Notes: generated by a model not told the origin, from the sequence alone. DNA of 64,000 nt from Streptomyces smyrnaeus (GCF_017676345.1 NZ_JAFFZM010000009.1:248001-312000), one strand, 5' to 3'; numbered from the stretch's first letter, positions 26,448 through 35,663 are shown. Translations and numbers: made by a program.

Positions 26448-27854
26448 CTAAATCCGGCCCGGTGCGACGTTGCCCACGGCCGCTGCCGCACGTCGTACGG
26501 GTACCCGCAGCAGCAGCGCGAAACCGAGTGCGAAGAAGACCACCAGCGACAGGATCGCGTTCCGGTAGTCGCCCGTGAGTTGGTACACCAGTCCGAACAG
26601 CAGCGGACCCAGCCAACTGGTGCCGCGGTCGCTGATCTCGTACAGCGCGAAGTACTCCGCCTCCTTGCCGGCCGGCACCAGGTGCGAGAACAGCGAGCGG
26701 GACAGCGCCTGGCTGCCGCCCAGCACCAGGCCGATGCCCACCGCCAGCGCATAGAACCAGACGGGGTTCTCGCGCGGCAGGAAGTACCCGGCGCCCACCG
26801 TCGCCGTCCAGGCTGCCAACGACCCCAGTATGGTGCGTTTGGCCCCGTAGCGGGCCGCGAGTCCGCCCAGCAGCAGGGCCCCCGCCACGGCGAGGACCTG
26901 CACCAGCAGAATCGCGCCGATCAGTGTCGTCTGGTCCAGCCCCAGGCCCTCGGAGCCGTAGACCGACGCCTGGGTGATCACCGTCTGGATGCCGTCGTTG
27001 TAGAGCAGATAGGCCAGCAGGAACAGCAGTGTGAGCGGATAGCGGCGCAACTGGCGCAACGTCCCCGCCAACTGGCGGAACCCCTGTCCGAAGGTCGCCC
27101 GCCCGGCCCCGCCCGGTGCGCCCGCGACGGCCGGGCGCTCCCGCAGCCGCAGCAGGGGGACGATCGTGAAGACGGCCCACCACACCCCTGCGGAGGACAG
27201 GCAGATGCGTACGGCTGTCGACTCCGTGACACCCAGCGACTCGTGCCCCAGGAACAGCCCCAGGTTGGCCACCAGCACCAGCGCCCCCGAGCCGTACCCG
27301 AAGGCCCAGCCGCGCGAGGAGACCGCGTCCCGCTCCTCGGGCGGGGCGATCTGGGGCAGGAAGGCGTGGTAGAGCACGATGGAGACGGCGAAGCTGACGT
27401 TCGCCACCACCAGCAGCACACCGCCCAGCAGATAGCGGTCGCCGTCCAGGAAGTACATCCCGGTCGTCGCCCCGGCCCCCAGATAGGCCGCGGCGCCCAG
27501 CAGTGGCTTCTTCCGGCCCGTGCGGTCGGCGAACGCCGCGGCCAGCGGCATCACCAGCACCGACAGCAGCACGGACGCCGACACCGCGTACGGGAAGAAC
27601 GAGCCGGCCCGCACCGGTATCCCCAGCGGGTGCACATAGCCGTCCGCGCCGGCGGCGGCCTTGGTGACCTCGGTCAGATAGGGGCCGAGGAAGACGGTGA
27701 GCACACTCGTGGAGAAGACGGAGTTCGCCCAGTCGTAGAAGTACCAGCCGCGCTGCTCGCGGCGGCGCTCCCGCAGCGTCGTCAACTCCTCCGGTTCCGC
27801 GCCTCCTTCCGGCACCCGCGGCGCGTCCGGCGTATCCGGTGCGACCGTTCCCAT
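26448..27854 (-). CDS. MFS transporter, UMF1 (Atg22-like) family
   Basis: A 468-residue, about 12-helix transporter. It begins with a polar tail, then QRGWYFYDWANSVFSTSVLTVFLGPYLTEV, the hallmark of the UMF1 family, the motif A-like LAAAFADRTGRKKPLLG, FLPQIAPPEERDAVSSRGWAFGYGSG, and ALYEISDRGTSWLGPLLFGL. Members resemble fungal Atg22, a vacuolar amino acid exporter; bacterial substrates are unknown. The ATG at 27854 has GGAGG seven bases upstream. It lies between rbpA and an alpha/beta hydrolase; I recall the same neighbour order in S. coelicolor. Confidence 0.88.
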   Translation of the reverse strand: MGTVAPDTPDAPRVPEGGAEPEELTTLRERRREQRGWYFYDWANSVFSTSVLTVFLGPYLTEVTKAAAGADGYVHPLGIPVRAGSFFPYAVSASVLLSVLVMPLAAAFADRTGRKKPLLGAAAYLGAGATTGMYFLDGDRYLLGGVLLVVANVSFAVSIVLYHAFLPQIAPPEERDAVSSRGWAFGYGSGALVLVANLGLFLGHESLGVTESTAVRICLSSAGVWWAVFTIVPLLRLRERPAVAGAPGGAGRATFGQGFRQLAGTLRQLRRYPLTLLFLLAYLLYNDGIQTVITQASVYGSEGLGLDQTTLIGAILLVQVLAVAGALLLGGLAARYGAKRTILGSLAAWTATVGAGYFLPRENPVWFYALAVGIGLVLGGSQALSRSLFSHLVPAGKEAEYFALYEISDRGTSWLGPLLFGLVYQLTGDYRNAILSLVVFFALGFALLLRVPVRRAAAAVGNVAPGRI

Positions 27855-28052
27855 CCCCGTTCCTCCCCGTCGACCCGTCGTGCGGGCTGCTGCCGGCGGC
27901 CTCGACCACCCTCGAACGCCGACGATCTTCGCAACCGGCCCGGGGAGACTACAGCCCGGCTCCCACCGCCCGGAAAGTCGCGCGCGGCCACCGGCGGCGG
28001 CCTGGCATCCTGGCGGCGCCCCGAACACCGCAAACCGAGGAGTTCGCACACC

Positions 28053-28889
28053 GTGCCCGCCGAACCCGGCCAACCGAAAGCCGCAGCACCGGACTTGACC
28101 GAGCACCATATCGTCGTCGCCGGGCGCCGGATCGCCTGTCTCGACAGCGGCGGCCCCGGGCCGGTGCTGCTCGCCCTGCACGGCCACTTCGGGCGCGGCC
28201 GGATCTTCGCCCCGCTGGCCCGCGCCCTGGCGGGCCGCTACCGCGTCATCGCCCACGACCAGCGCTCGCACGGCCGCTCCGACCGGGCCGAGGACTTCTC
28301 TCCCGAGGCGTACGCCGACGACGCGGCGGCCCTGCTGGAGGTGCTGGGCATCCCGTCGGCCGCCGTACTGGGCCATTCCATGGGCGGCGCCGTCGCCTTC
28401 ACCCTGGCGGCCCGCGCCCCCGAGCGGGTTCGCGCGCTGCTCGTCGCCGATATGACCGTGCTCAACCAGGAGCCGGAGGCACACCCGGTGCTCGACTGCT
28501 CGCGTTGGCCGCGCCGCGCCCCCAGCAGGCAGGCGCTCGGCGCCGCGATCGAGGCCCAGGGCGTTCCGGACGCGGGCTATTTCCTGCAGAGCGCGGTGCC
28601 GTTCGAGGACGGCTGGGGCCTGCTGTTCGACACCGGCGACATGATGGCCTCGCAGCGCGCCTTCGCGGGCGACCTGAGCGGGTACTGGCGTGCCTCCGAC
28701 CAGCCCGCGCTGCTGCTGCGCGCGGAGGACAGCTTCATGCTCTCCGCGCGGGTTGCACAGCGGATGGTGGCGGAGCGTCCGCACACCGAGCTCGTCACCT
28801 TCCCCGGCTGCGGCCACTGGCTGTACGAGGACGACCCGGACGGCTTCGCCAGGGCGGTCGGCGGCTTCCTGGACCGTACGCCCGGCTGA
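28053..28889 (+). CDS. alpha/beta hydrolase
   Basis: A 278-residue serine hydrolase. Seen: HHIVVAGRRIACLDSGG, the oxyanion strand VLLALHGHFGRG, RVIAHDQRSHGRSD, the nucleophile elbow VLGHSMGGAVAF, an acid in the region LLLRAEDSFM, and the catalytic His in GCGHWLYEDDPDGFA. Cytoplasmic, no signal. It starts at a GTG at 28053 with GAGGAG ten bases upstream. It is divergent from the UMF1 transporter and converges on the glycerophosphodiesterase gene 28 bases away. Substrate unknown. Confidence 0.88.
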   Translation: MPAEPGQPKAAAPDLTEHHIVVAGRRIACLDSGGPGPVLLALHGHFGRGRIFAPLARALAGRYRVIAHDQRSHGRSDRAEDFSPEAYADDAAALLEVLGIPSAAVLGHSMGGAVAFTLAARAPERVRALLVADMTVLNQEPEAHPVLDCSRWPRRAPSRQALGAAIEAQGVPDAGYFLQSAVPFEDGWGLLFDTGDMMASQRAFAGDLSGYWRASDQPALLLRAEDSFMLSARVAQRMVAERPHTELVTFPGCGHWLYEDDPDGFARAVGGFLDRTPG

Positions 28890-28917
28890 CGGCCCCCTCC
28901 CGCTGCCGGCCGGTGGC

Positions 28918-29730
28918 TCACTGGTGGCGCCAGAGGCCGCGCCGGGCGAACAGGTCGCGCAGCATCTCCAGTTGGTCGGTCATGATGCCGTCCACGCCCA
29001 GGTCCAGCAGGGCCGCGGCACGTTCCGGGTCGTTCACCGTCCACACGTGTACCCGCAGACCCCGCTCGTGCGCGGCGCGCACGAAGGCGCGGTCCACCAC
29101 CCGGAGCCGTCCGTGCCGTTCGGGCACCTGCGCGCAGCCCGCTCCCGCGCGCAGCCTCCAGGGGAGCTTGAGGGAGCGCATCCGCAGTGCGAGTACGCCG
29201 CTGGTGCCCAGCGAGGTCAGCAGCCGGGGCCCGGCCAGCGCACGCGCTCTGGCCACACGCGCCTCGTTGAACGAGCCCACGCACACCCGGTCCCAGGCCG
29301 CCTCACCGTCCAGCAGTTCCAGCAGGGGGACGAGCGCTCTTTCGGACTTCACGTCGATGTTCCAGCGCACGCGGGGGAAGGCGCGCAGCAGTTCGGCGAA
29401 GAGCGGTATCGGTTCGCGTCCCGCCACCCGGGCCCGGCTCACCTCGGCCCAACCGAGCTCGGCGAGGGGGCCGCTGCAGTCGGTGGTGCGCTCCAGGGTG
29501 GTGTCGTGGAAGGCCACCAGCGCGCCGTCCGCAGTGGTGTGCACATCGGTCTCCAGGTAGCGGTAGCCGAGCTCCACGGCGCGGGAGAAGGCCGCATGGG
29601 TGTTCTCCAGTCCGGAGGCCGCACCGCCCCGGTGCGCGAAGGCCAGTGGTGCCGCGGCGTCGAGGAACGGATGGACGGGGGGATGGCCGGGGGAGGGGAA
29701 GTGGGCGCTGTCGGCGGGTACGTTCGTCAC
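28918..29730 (-). CDS. glycerophosphodiester phosphodiesterase
   Basis: A 270-residue GDPD-family enzyme that cleaves glycerophosphodiesters to glycerol 3-phosphate and an alcohol. The catalytic pattern is complete: LAFAHRGGAASGLENTHAAF, GYRYLETDVHTTADGALVAFHD (Glu, Asp and second His), WNIDVKSE and the C-terminal VHVWTVND...GVDGIMTDQ. No signal peptide is present, so it is probably cytoplasmic and used in lipid turnover. Its ATG at 29730 lies 22 bases from the end of the YczE-type gene on the same strand, so they are likely cotranscribed. Confidence 0.93.
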   Translation of the reverse strand: MTNVPADSAHFPSPGHPPVHPFLDAAAPLAFAHRGGAASGLENTHAAFSRAVELGYRYLETDVHTTADGALVAFHDTTLERTTDCSGPLAELGWAEVSRARVAGREPIPLFAELLRAFPRVRWNIDVKSERALVPLLELLDGEAAWDRVCVGSFNEARVARARALAGPRLLTSLGTSGVLALRMRSLKLPWRLRAGAGCAQVPERHGRLRVVDRAFVRAAHERGLRVHVWTVNDPERAAALLDLGVDGIMTDQLEMLRDLFARRGLWRHQ

Positions 29731-29752
29731 CGCCGCAGTATCGCCGCAGTCC

Positions 29753-30466
29753 TCAGCCGCGCAGTACGGTGCCTTCCGGTTCGCCGCCGCGGGCCACCAC
29801 CCGCGATCCCTCGCCCGTCCCGGCGCTGTCCGGCAGGGCGAAGACGCGGAGGAAGAACTGGGCGAGGGGGCCGATCGCCAGCGCGTACAGCACCGTGCCC
29901 ACCCCGGCCGAGCCGCCCAGCAGGATCCCGGTGAGCAGGACCACCACCTCGATCCCCGTCCGCACCAGCCGGATCGAGCGACCCGTGATCTTGTGCAGCC
30001 CGGTCATCAGCCCGTCACGGGGTCCAGGCCCGAAGCGGGCCGAGATGTACAGTCCCGTCGCCGCGCCGTTCAGCACCACGCCCGACAGCAGCAGCGGCAC
30101 GCGGTAGGTCAGCGCGTCCACGTGGGGGAGCAGCCACAGCGTCGCGTCCATCGACAGGCCGACCAGGAAGACATTGGAGACGGTGCCCAGACCGGGACGC
30201 TCGCGCATCGGCCACCACAGCAGCAGCACCGCCGCGCCCGCGATGATCGTGACCGTGCCGATCGACAGTCCGCTGCGCTCCGAGATGCCCTGGTGGAAGA
30301 CGTCCCAGGGGTCCAGCCCCAGGCCCGCGCGCACCATGAGTGCCGCACTCGCGCCGTACAGCAGCAGCCCCACGTACAGCTGGGTGAGCCGGCGGAACAG
30401 CTGCCTGCCGGAACCCTTGTCGGAACCTATGCCGGATCCCTTGTCAGAACCCCTGGAAATGGACAA
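29753..30466 (-). CDS. YczE/YitT-like integral membrane protein
   Basis: A 237-residue membrane protein with about five helices: LTQLYVGLLLYGASAALMVRAGLGLDPWDVFHQGIS is the hallmark start of the YczE family, followed by GTVTIIAGAAVLLLWWPM, FLVGLSMDATLWLL and TGIEVVVLLTGILLGG. The start appears to be a TTG at 30466, seven bases after AAGGGG. The N terminus contains the repeat GSDKGSG twice, from a short DNA duplication. It is divergent from a MocR regulator, a pairing seen in many bacteria, so MocR probably controls it. Transport role suspected, substrate unknown. Confidence 0.82.
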   Translation of the reverse strand: MSISRGSDKGSGIGSDKGSGRQLFRRLTQLYVGLLLYGASAALMVRAGLGLDPWDVFHQGISERSGLSIGTVTIIAGAAVLLLWWPMRERPGLGTVSNVFLVGLSMDATLWLLPHVDALTYRVPLLLSGVVLNGAATGLYISARFGPGPRDGLMTGLHKITGRSIRLVRTGIEVVVLLTGILLGGSAGVGTVLYALAIGPLAQFFLRVFALPDSAGTGEGSRVVARGGEPEGTVLRG

Positions 30467-30564
30467 AGACCTACCCCTTCTCGTGCCAGTGGACTGTCTC
30501 GTGGCACCCTGTGGCATGGAAGCAGGCCATTTCAACGGCCAATCCAGGAGAGGTGGACCGAACA

Positions 30565-32214
30565 ATGGCGCACTGGAACTCCGCCGTGGGGGCCGCACAG
30601 CTCGCGCGGCTCCTCGGCTCGCAGCACAGCGTGCGGCGGGAGACCCCGGGGGCCGCAGCACGGGAGAGCTCGTCCCCGGCGGGCACTGCGGGCACTGCGG
30701 ATGTGCCGGGCACGGCCGAAGCGTCGGCCGCCACCGGGGTGCTCGGTACGGGCACCGCCCAGGCCACCCGGAGAGTGCCCGCCTACCGCTCTTTGGCCGA
30801 AGGGCTGCGCCTCCTCGTGCTGGAGGGCCGGATTCCTGTGGCGACCCGGCTGCCCGCCGAGCGGGAGCTGGCCGCGGCACTGTCGGTGAGCCGCACGACG
30901 GTGGCCGCCGCCTTCGAGGCGCTGCGCGCCGACGGGTTCCTGGAGTCCCGCCGCGGCTCCGGAAGCTGGACGACCGTGCCGGCGGGCAAGCCGCTGCCCA
31001 CCCGCGGCCTCCACCCCCTCCCGCCGGAGAACGAGGGCACCGTCATCGATCTGGGCTGTGCCGCGCTGCCCGCCCAGCAGCTGATGGGTGAGGTCTTCCA
31101 GAGCGCACTGGCGGCCCTCCCGCCCTACGCCCACACCCATGGCGACTACCCGGCGGGCCTGCCCGTGCTCCGCGAGGCGCTGGCCGACCGCTACACCGCG
31201 CTCGGCGTGCCCACGATGCCGCAGCAGATCATGGTCACCACCGGAGCGCTGGGCGGTGTCGGCGCCCTCACGCGGATGCTGGTCCCGCGCGGGGAACGCA
31301 TCGCCGTCGAACACCCCTCCTACGCGAATGTGCTGCAGCTGCTGCGCGAGACGGGTGGCCGCCTCGTCCCCGTCCCCATGGCGGGCAACCTCGCCGGCTG
31401 GGACCTGCCCGCCTGGCACCGCACCCTGCGGGAGGCCGCGCCGCGCCTCGCGTACGTCGTCGCGGACTTCCACAACCCCACCGGCGCGCTCGCCGGTGTC
31501 GAACAGCGCCGCGAGCTGGTCGCGGCGGCGCGCGCCGCGGGCACCGTGCTGATCGCCGACGAGACCATGGCGGACCTGCCGCTGGGCCCGCCCGGCGCCA
31601 CGGGGACGCCGAGCACGGGCTCCCCGGGGCTGGAGATGCCGCCGCCCATGGCTTCCTTCGATCCTGGCGGCTCGGCCGTCATCACGGTGGGCTCGGTCAG
31701 CAAGTCCATCTGGGCCGGCATGCGGATCGGCTGGATCCGGGCCGCTCCCGAGATCATCCGGAGCCTCACGGCGGCGCGCGCCTACGTCGATCTGGGCAGC
31801 CCCGTGCTCGAACAGCTCGCCGTCGCCGAACTGCTCAACGGAGCGGGCTGGGAGCAGGCCGTCACCGAGCGCCGGGTCCGGGCGAGGGAGAACCGCGAGG
31901 CGCTCACGGCCGCGCTGCGCGACCAGCTGCCCGACTGGGAGTTCACCGTGCCGCACGGTGGCCTCACTCTGTGGGTCCGCACCGGGGGCCTGTCCGGGTC
32001 CCGGATCGCGGAGGCGGGCGAGCGGCTCGGCGTGCGGGTGCCGTCGGGTCCGCGCTTCGGTGTGGACGGCGCCTTCGAGGGGTTCGTACGGCTCCCGTTC
32101 ACCATTGCCGAGCCGCTCGCCCGGGAGGCGGCGTCCCGCCTGGCGGCCGCCGCCGACCTGGTGCGGTCGGGCGCGCCGACCCCCTCCGACCTGCCCCGCT
32201 CCTACGTGGCCTGA
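30565..32214 (+). CDS. MocR/PdxR-family regulator (GntR HTH plus aminotransferase domain)
   Basis: A 549-residue fusion. An N-terminal segment AHWNSAVGAAQLARLLGSQ and a Ser/Ala-rich linker precede the GntR winged helix (SLAEGLRLLVLEGRIPVATRLPAERELAAALSVSRTTVAAAFEALRADGFLESRRGSG). The rest is a fold-type I aminotransferase domain with DFHNPTG, LIADETMADL and the PLP lysine in VGSVSKSIWAGMRIGW. MocR proteins sense PLP or amino acids. ATG at 30565, with GGAGAGG upstream. It is divergent from the YczE-type gene; GTGGAC words in and near the gap (30489, 30554) and the inverted pair GTGCCA...TGGCAC (about 30484-30508) are candidate operator parts. Confidence 0.93.
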   Translation: MAHWNSAVGAAQLARLLGSQHSVRRETPGAAARESSSPAGTAGTADVPGTAEASAATGVLGTGTAQATRRVPAYRSLAEGLRLLVLEGRIPVATRLPAERELAAALSVSRTTVAAAFEALRADGFLESRRGSGSWTTVPAGKPLPTRGLHPLPPENEGTVIDLGCAALPAQQLMGEVFQSALAALPPYAHTHGDYPAGLPVLREALADRYTALGVPTMPQQIMVTTGALGGVGALTRMLVPRGERIAVEHPSYANVLQLLRETGGRLVPVPMAGNLAGWDLPAWHRTLREAAPRLAYVVADFHNPTGALAGVEQRRELVAAARAAGTVLIADETMADLPLGPPGATGTPSTGSPGLEMPPPMASFDPGGSAVITVGSVSKSIWAGMRIGWIRAAPEIIRSLTAARAYVDLGSPVLEQLAVAELLNGAGWEQAVTERRVRARENREALTAALRDQLPDWEFTVPHGGLTLWVRTGGLSGSRIAEAGERLGVRVPSGPRFGVDGAFEGFVRLPFTIAEPLAREAASRLAAAADLVRSGAPTPSDLPRSYVA

Positions 32215-32246
32215 CCGACTGCCGTACGGGGTGTGACCGGCGCTGC

Positions 32247-33842
32247 CTATGTGGCCCGACCGGCGGGCGGTGCGGGAAGCTGCACGTCCGCCGACTGCCC
32301 GCTCCCGCCCCGGTCCTGGGCGGGACCGGGGCCGGGGCCGCGTACCGGCTCGGGCAGCAGCTCCCGGACCGCGTTGCGCTCGGCCTCGCCCGCCGTCTCG
32401 TCCTGCGGGTCCGGGGTGGCGGGGACCTGGAGCCGCAGCACCGGGCCGTGACCGAGCCGGGCGAAGCCCCGGCCGGGCGGCACGCCGAGGGGCGGGCCGG
32501 TCTGCGGCGCCTCGCCCAGGACGCCGCCCACCTGCTCGGGCGAGACCGCTCCCAGCACCACCCGCGCCCTGGTGAAGGTGAGTACCGCGTCCCCCAACTC
32601 CTCCGCGCCCTCGAACTGTTCGGCCACCGCGACGGTCACTCCCGCGGCGCGGCCGTGCCGCAGGGGCATCCGCAGCAGCTCCTGCGGATCGGTCCGGCCC
32701 TCCGTCCGCGCGAGATGGGTGAGCGCAGCGGGGCGGTCCACCAGCACCCACAGCGGTCGGCGTACGTCCTCCGGGACGTTCTCGCCGCGCTGCCGCGCCC
32801 GGCCGGCGCTCAGCAGCCTGCGCTCCGTCTCCCGCGCCGCCCACTCCAGCGCGGTCAGCGCGCCCGGCAGCGTGGTCTCCACGCCGAGCACCCCGTGCCG
32901 CGCCGCGAAGCTCGCGAACTCGCCGCCTCCGTCGCCGTCCACGATCAGCACCTCGCCGCGGCCGAGTGCCTGCAGGGCGAGCGAGCGCAACAGTGAGCTG
33001 GTGCCCGAGCCCGGTGTGCCGACCGCCAGCAGGTGCTGCTCCGTGGAGCGGGGGCCGGTGCGCCACATCACCGGCGGTACGTCACGGGGGGCCGGCTCGC
33101 CGAGGAAGTGGACCGGCACCGTCCTGTGGATCTCGCAGCCGTCGGTGAAGCCGAGCACCGTCTCACCGGGCGCGGTCACGAACGGCTGGGCGTGGATGCG
33201 GGTGGGCAACGGCTCCAGAGCCGTCATCTCCAGCAGGTTGCACTCCTCGTCCCAGCAGAAGCGGTACTCGCGGCCACGGCCCGTCTTGGCCGCCAGCAGA
33301 CGCTCGACCCGCAGTCGCGCGGCGAGCTCGCCGTCGCGGAAGGAGGGCGGGTAGCGCAGCAGCAGTCCGCTGATCCGGCCGTCCCGGAAGACGAACTCCT
33401 CGAACGCGCGCTCCCATCCGCCGTCGTACGCGTACAGCGGCTCGGGGTGCGGGTCGCCCTCCAGTGCGAAGTACGGCACCAGCGCCTCGTACAGCGCCTG
33501 CAGCCGTGCGCGCTCCACAGCGGTGGGGGCCGCACGGGAGCCGTCCGGCCCGGCCGCGCTCTGCCGCCCGTACCAGGCGGTGGTGCCCAGCAGCCCGAGC
33601 CCCATCAGCATCGGCCCGTACGGCAGCAGCCACAGCAGCACTCCGCACGCGGCCACCGCGAACAGCGTGGGACCGCGCCGTTCCCGGGGCGTCCGCGTCC
33701 ACCAGGCCAGTCCCCACCCCGCGAGACGGTGCGCTCCTCGGCCGAGGACGAGCAGCGGGTGCAGGACGTCGAGCGCCGAGTCGGTCCCGGCCCGCACGGC
33801 CTTCCGCGCGTTCCACCGCGACCGCATCGCCCACCGCCCCAC
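32247..33842 (-). CDS. FtsK/SpoIIIE-like membrane ATPase-type protein, degenerate P-loop
   Basis: A 531-residue protein with one or two N-terminal helices (GPTLFAVAACGVLLWLLPYGPMLMGLGLLGTTAW) and an FtsK-like cytoplasmic domain. The Walker A position reads VGTPGSGTSSLLRS, so the Lys is Thr; the Walker B-like strand is VLIVDGDGGGEF. Similar proteins in Streptomyces carry the name ATP/GTP-binding protein and resemble plasmid-spread (Spd/Tra) components. Nucleotide hydrolysis is doubtful. The gene for a 64-residue membrane protein ends 24 bases upstream on the same strand, so they form a pair. The C-terminal 35 residues are Gly/Pro-rich. Confidence 0.72.
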   Translation of the reverse strand: MGRWAMRSRWNARKAVRAGTDSALDVLHPLLVLGRGAHRLAGWGLAWWTRTPRERRGPTLFAVAACGVLLWLLPYGPMLMGLGLLGTTAWYGRQSAAGPDGSRAAPTAVERARLQALYEALVPYFALEGDPHPEPLYAYDGGWERAFEEFVFRDGRISGLLLRYPPSFRDGELAARLRVERLLAAKTGRGREYRFCWDEECNLLEMTALEPLPTRIHAQPFVTAPGETVLGFTDGCEIHRTVPVHFLGEPAPRDVPPVMWRTGPRSTEQHLLAVGTPGSGTSSLLRSLALQALGRGEVLIVDGDGGGEFASFAARHGVLGVETTLPGALTALEWAARETERRLLSAGRARQRGENVPEDVRRPLWVLVDRPAALTHLARTEGRTDPQELLRMPLRHGRAAGVTVAVAEQFEGAEELGDAVLTFTRARVVLGAVSPEQVGGVLGEAPQTGPPLGVPPGRGFARLGHGPVLRLQVPATPDPQDETAGEAERNAVRELLPEPVRGPGPGPAQDRGGSGQSADVQLPAPPAGRAT

Positions 33843-33866
33843 GCCCGACTCCTCCCGGCCCGCCCG

Positions 33867-34061
33867 CTAGAACTTGAGCCCGCCGAGCAGGCTCGCCAGG
33901 CTCTCGCCTCCCGCCTTGATGCTGGGTGCCATGGCGGTGCCCGCCAGGTAGAAGCCGAAGAGGGCGCACACGAGTGCGTGGGAGACCTTGAGGTTGTCCT
34001 TGCGGAAGAAGAGGAAGACGATCAAGCCAAGCAGCACGACGCCCGAGATCGAGAGAATCAC
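33867..34061 (-). CDS. 64-residue membrane protein paired with the FtsK-like gene
   Basis: A short protein with two hydrophobic segments: MILSISGVVLLGLIVFLFF and HALVCALFGFYLAGTAMAP, separated by RKDNLKVS. Composition, length and position just upstream of the FtsK-like gene recall SpdA/SpdB-type partners of Streptomyces transfer functions, but this is inference. ATG at 34061, preceded by an AGGAGTGAC-like stretch. It is divergent from the M20 amidohydrolase. Confidence 0.7.
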   Translation of the reverse strand: MILSISGVVLLGLIVFLFFRKDNLKVSHALVCALFGFYLAGTAMAPSIKAGGESLASLLGGLKF

Positions 34062-34263
34062 CAGTCACTCCTGATGTAGGGGACGGTCACCATGAGTCTC
34101 ACCAGCTTCACAGATCGGACGGATCATACGAAACGGGCAACTGGGTGATTCATGGGCTAACGCCCCTGAACGGGTCGTGTCGCTGTCGCACTCCTGGTGG
34201 AAGCCCCACCCCGTGGCGCTCACCCACCTCGTGGCACCCCCTCGCAGAGGAAAGGCCTCCCCC

Positions 34264-35562
34264 ATGCCCGACAAAGACCCCACGACCGTTGCCGCGGACG
34301 CGGTGCTGGCCGGACTGTCCGACATCCGCGACAGCCTCGAATCCCTCTACAAGGACCTCCACCAGCACCCCGAACTCGGCTTCCAGGAGCGGCGGACGGC
34401 AGGCCATGTCGCCCAGGCGCTGAACGAGTGGGGCTACGAGGTCACCGAGGGGATCGGCGGGACCGGGGTGGTCGGAGTGCTGCACAACGGCGACGGCCCC
34501 ACCGTCCTGGTGCGCGCCGACATGGACGCGCTGCCCGTACGCGAACAGACCGAACTGCCCTACGCCTCGACCGCGACCGGCACCGACGCGGACGGCGTCG
34601 AGCACCCCGTCATGCACGCCTGCGGCCACGACGTCCACGTCACCTGTCTGCTGGGCGCGGCCCGGTTGATGGCGACCGAGACCGACGCCTGGCGGGGCAC
34701 CCTCGTGGCGCTCTTCCAGCCGAACGAGGAGAACGGCTCCGGCGCCCGCGCCATGGTCGACGACGGGCTGGCCCGGCGCATCCCCCGGCCCGATGTGGCG
34801 CTCGGCCAGCATGTGCTGCCCGCGCCTGCGGGGACGTTGCTGACCCGGGCGGGTGTCATGATGGCGGCCTCCGACAGCCTGCGGGTCACCTTCCGCGGGC
34901 GCGGCGGACACGGTTCCATGCCCGAACGGGCCCTCGACCCGGTGGTGCTGGCCGCGATGACCGTCGTCCGGCTGCAGACCGTCGTCGCCCGGGAGACCGC
35001 CGCGACCACGCCGGCCGTGGTCACCGTCGGGGCGATCCACGCGGGCAGCGGACCGAACATCATCCCCGACAGCGCCGAGATCCAGCTCAACATCCGCAGC
35101 TTCGACGAGGAGACCCGCTCCCGGGTCCTGGCCGCGGTGCGCCGGATCGTCGTCGGGGAGTGTGCTGCCTCCGGTGTCGAGCACGAACCGGAGTTCGAGA
35201 CGCTCAGCGAGTTCTCCGTGACCGAGAACGACACCGAGGCCACCGAACGGGTCGCGGAGGCCTTCGCGGCCTACTTCGGCCAGGACCGGGCGCGTACCAC
35301 GGAGCCGGTACCGGCCAGCGAGGACTTCGGCGAACTTCCCGCCGGACTCGGCTGCCCCAGCACCTACTGGGGCCTGGGCGGCACCGATCCGGACAGCTAC
35401 CGGAAGGCCGAGCGTGCCGGGACGGTCAACCAGGACATCCCCGGCAACCACAGCTCCCGCTTCGCCCCGGTGATCCAGCCCACCCTCGACACGGGCGTCC
35501 GCGCCCTGGTCACCGCCTCCCTCGCCTGGCTGGCCCCGCGCCCGAGGGGTGTGGAGGGCTGA
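34264..35562 (+). CDS. M20-family amidohydrolase
   Basis: A 432-residue zinc amidohydrolase of the M20D type (hippurate hydrolase, IAA-amino acid hydrolase, carboxypeptidase Ss1 group). Motifs: LHQHPELGFQERRTAGHVA, VLVRADMDALPVREQTELPYAS, the metal site MHACGHDVHVTCLLGAA, LFQPNEENGSGARAMV, and SEDFGELP near the end. It removes an acyl group from an N-acyl amino acid or similar. Cytoplasmic. I chose the ATG at 34264 because the family fold starts there. It is followed about 100 bases later by the sterol-type dehydrogenase, but a KstR-like site lies between, so they are probably separate units. Confidence 0.9.
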   Translation: MPDKDPTTVAADAVLAGLSDIRDSLESLYKDLHQHPELGFQERRTAGHVAQALNEWGYEVTEGIGGTGVVGVLHNGDGPTVLVRADMDALPVREQTELPYASTATGTDADGVEHPVMHACGHDVHVTCLLGAARLMATETDAWRGTLVALFQPNEENGSGARAMVDDGLARRIPRPDVALGQHVLPAPAGTLLTRAGVMMAASDSLRVTFRGRGGHGSMPERALDPVVLAAMTVVRLQTVVARETAATTPAVVTVGAIHAGSGPNIIPDSAEIQLNIRSFDEETRSRVLAAVRRIVVGECAASGVEHEPEFETLSEFSVTENDTEATERVAEAFAAYFGQDRARTTEPVPASEDFGELPAGLGCPSTYWGLGGTDPDSYRKAERAGTVNQDIPGNHSSRFAPVIQPTLDTGVRALVTASLAWLAPRPRGVEG

Positions 35563-35604
35563 GGCCCGCCACCGTCCGGGAGCGCGGCGGGCATTCCCTT
35601 GTGG

Positions 35605-35618
35605 TGGAACACGTTCTA
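35605..35618 (+). promoter_or_regulatory. KstR-type operator upstream of the ChsE4-like gene
   Basis: TGGAACACGTTCTA fits the KstR consensus TnnAACnnGTTnnA at every fixed position and contains the AACACGTT core. KstR is the TetR repressor of sterol catabolism in mycobacteria and rhodococci, released by 3-oxo sterol acyl-CoAs. It lies 46 bases before the GTG start. Confidence 0.75.
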
Positions 35619-35663
35619 CTGTGTGCGCCGCCATCGGCACACCGTCGTGGAGCGGAGGGGACC

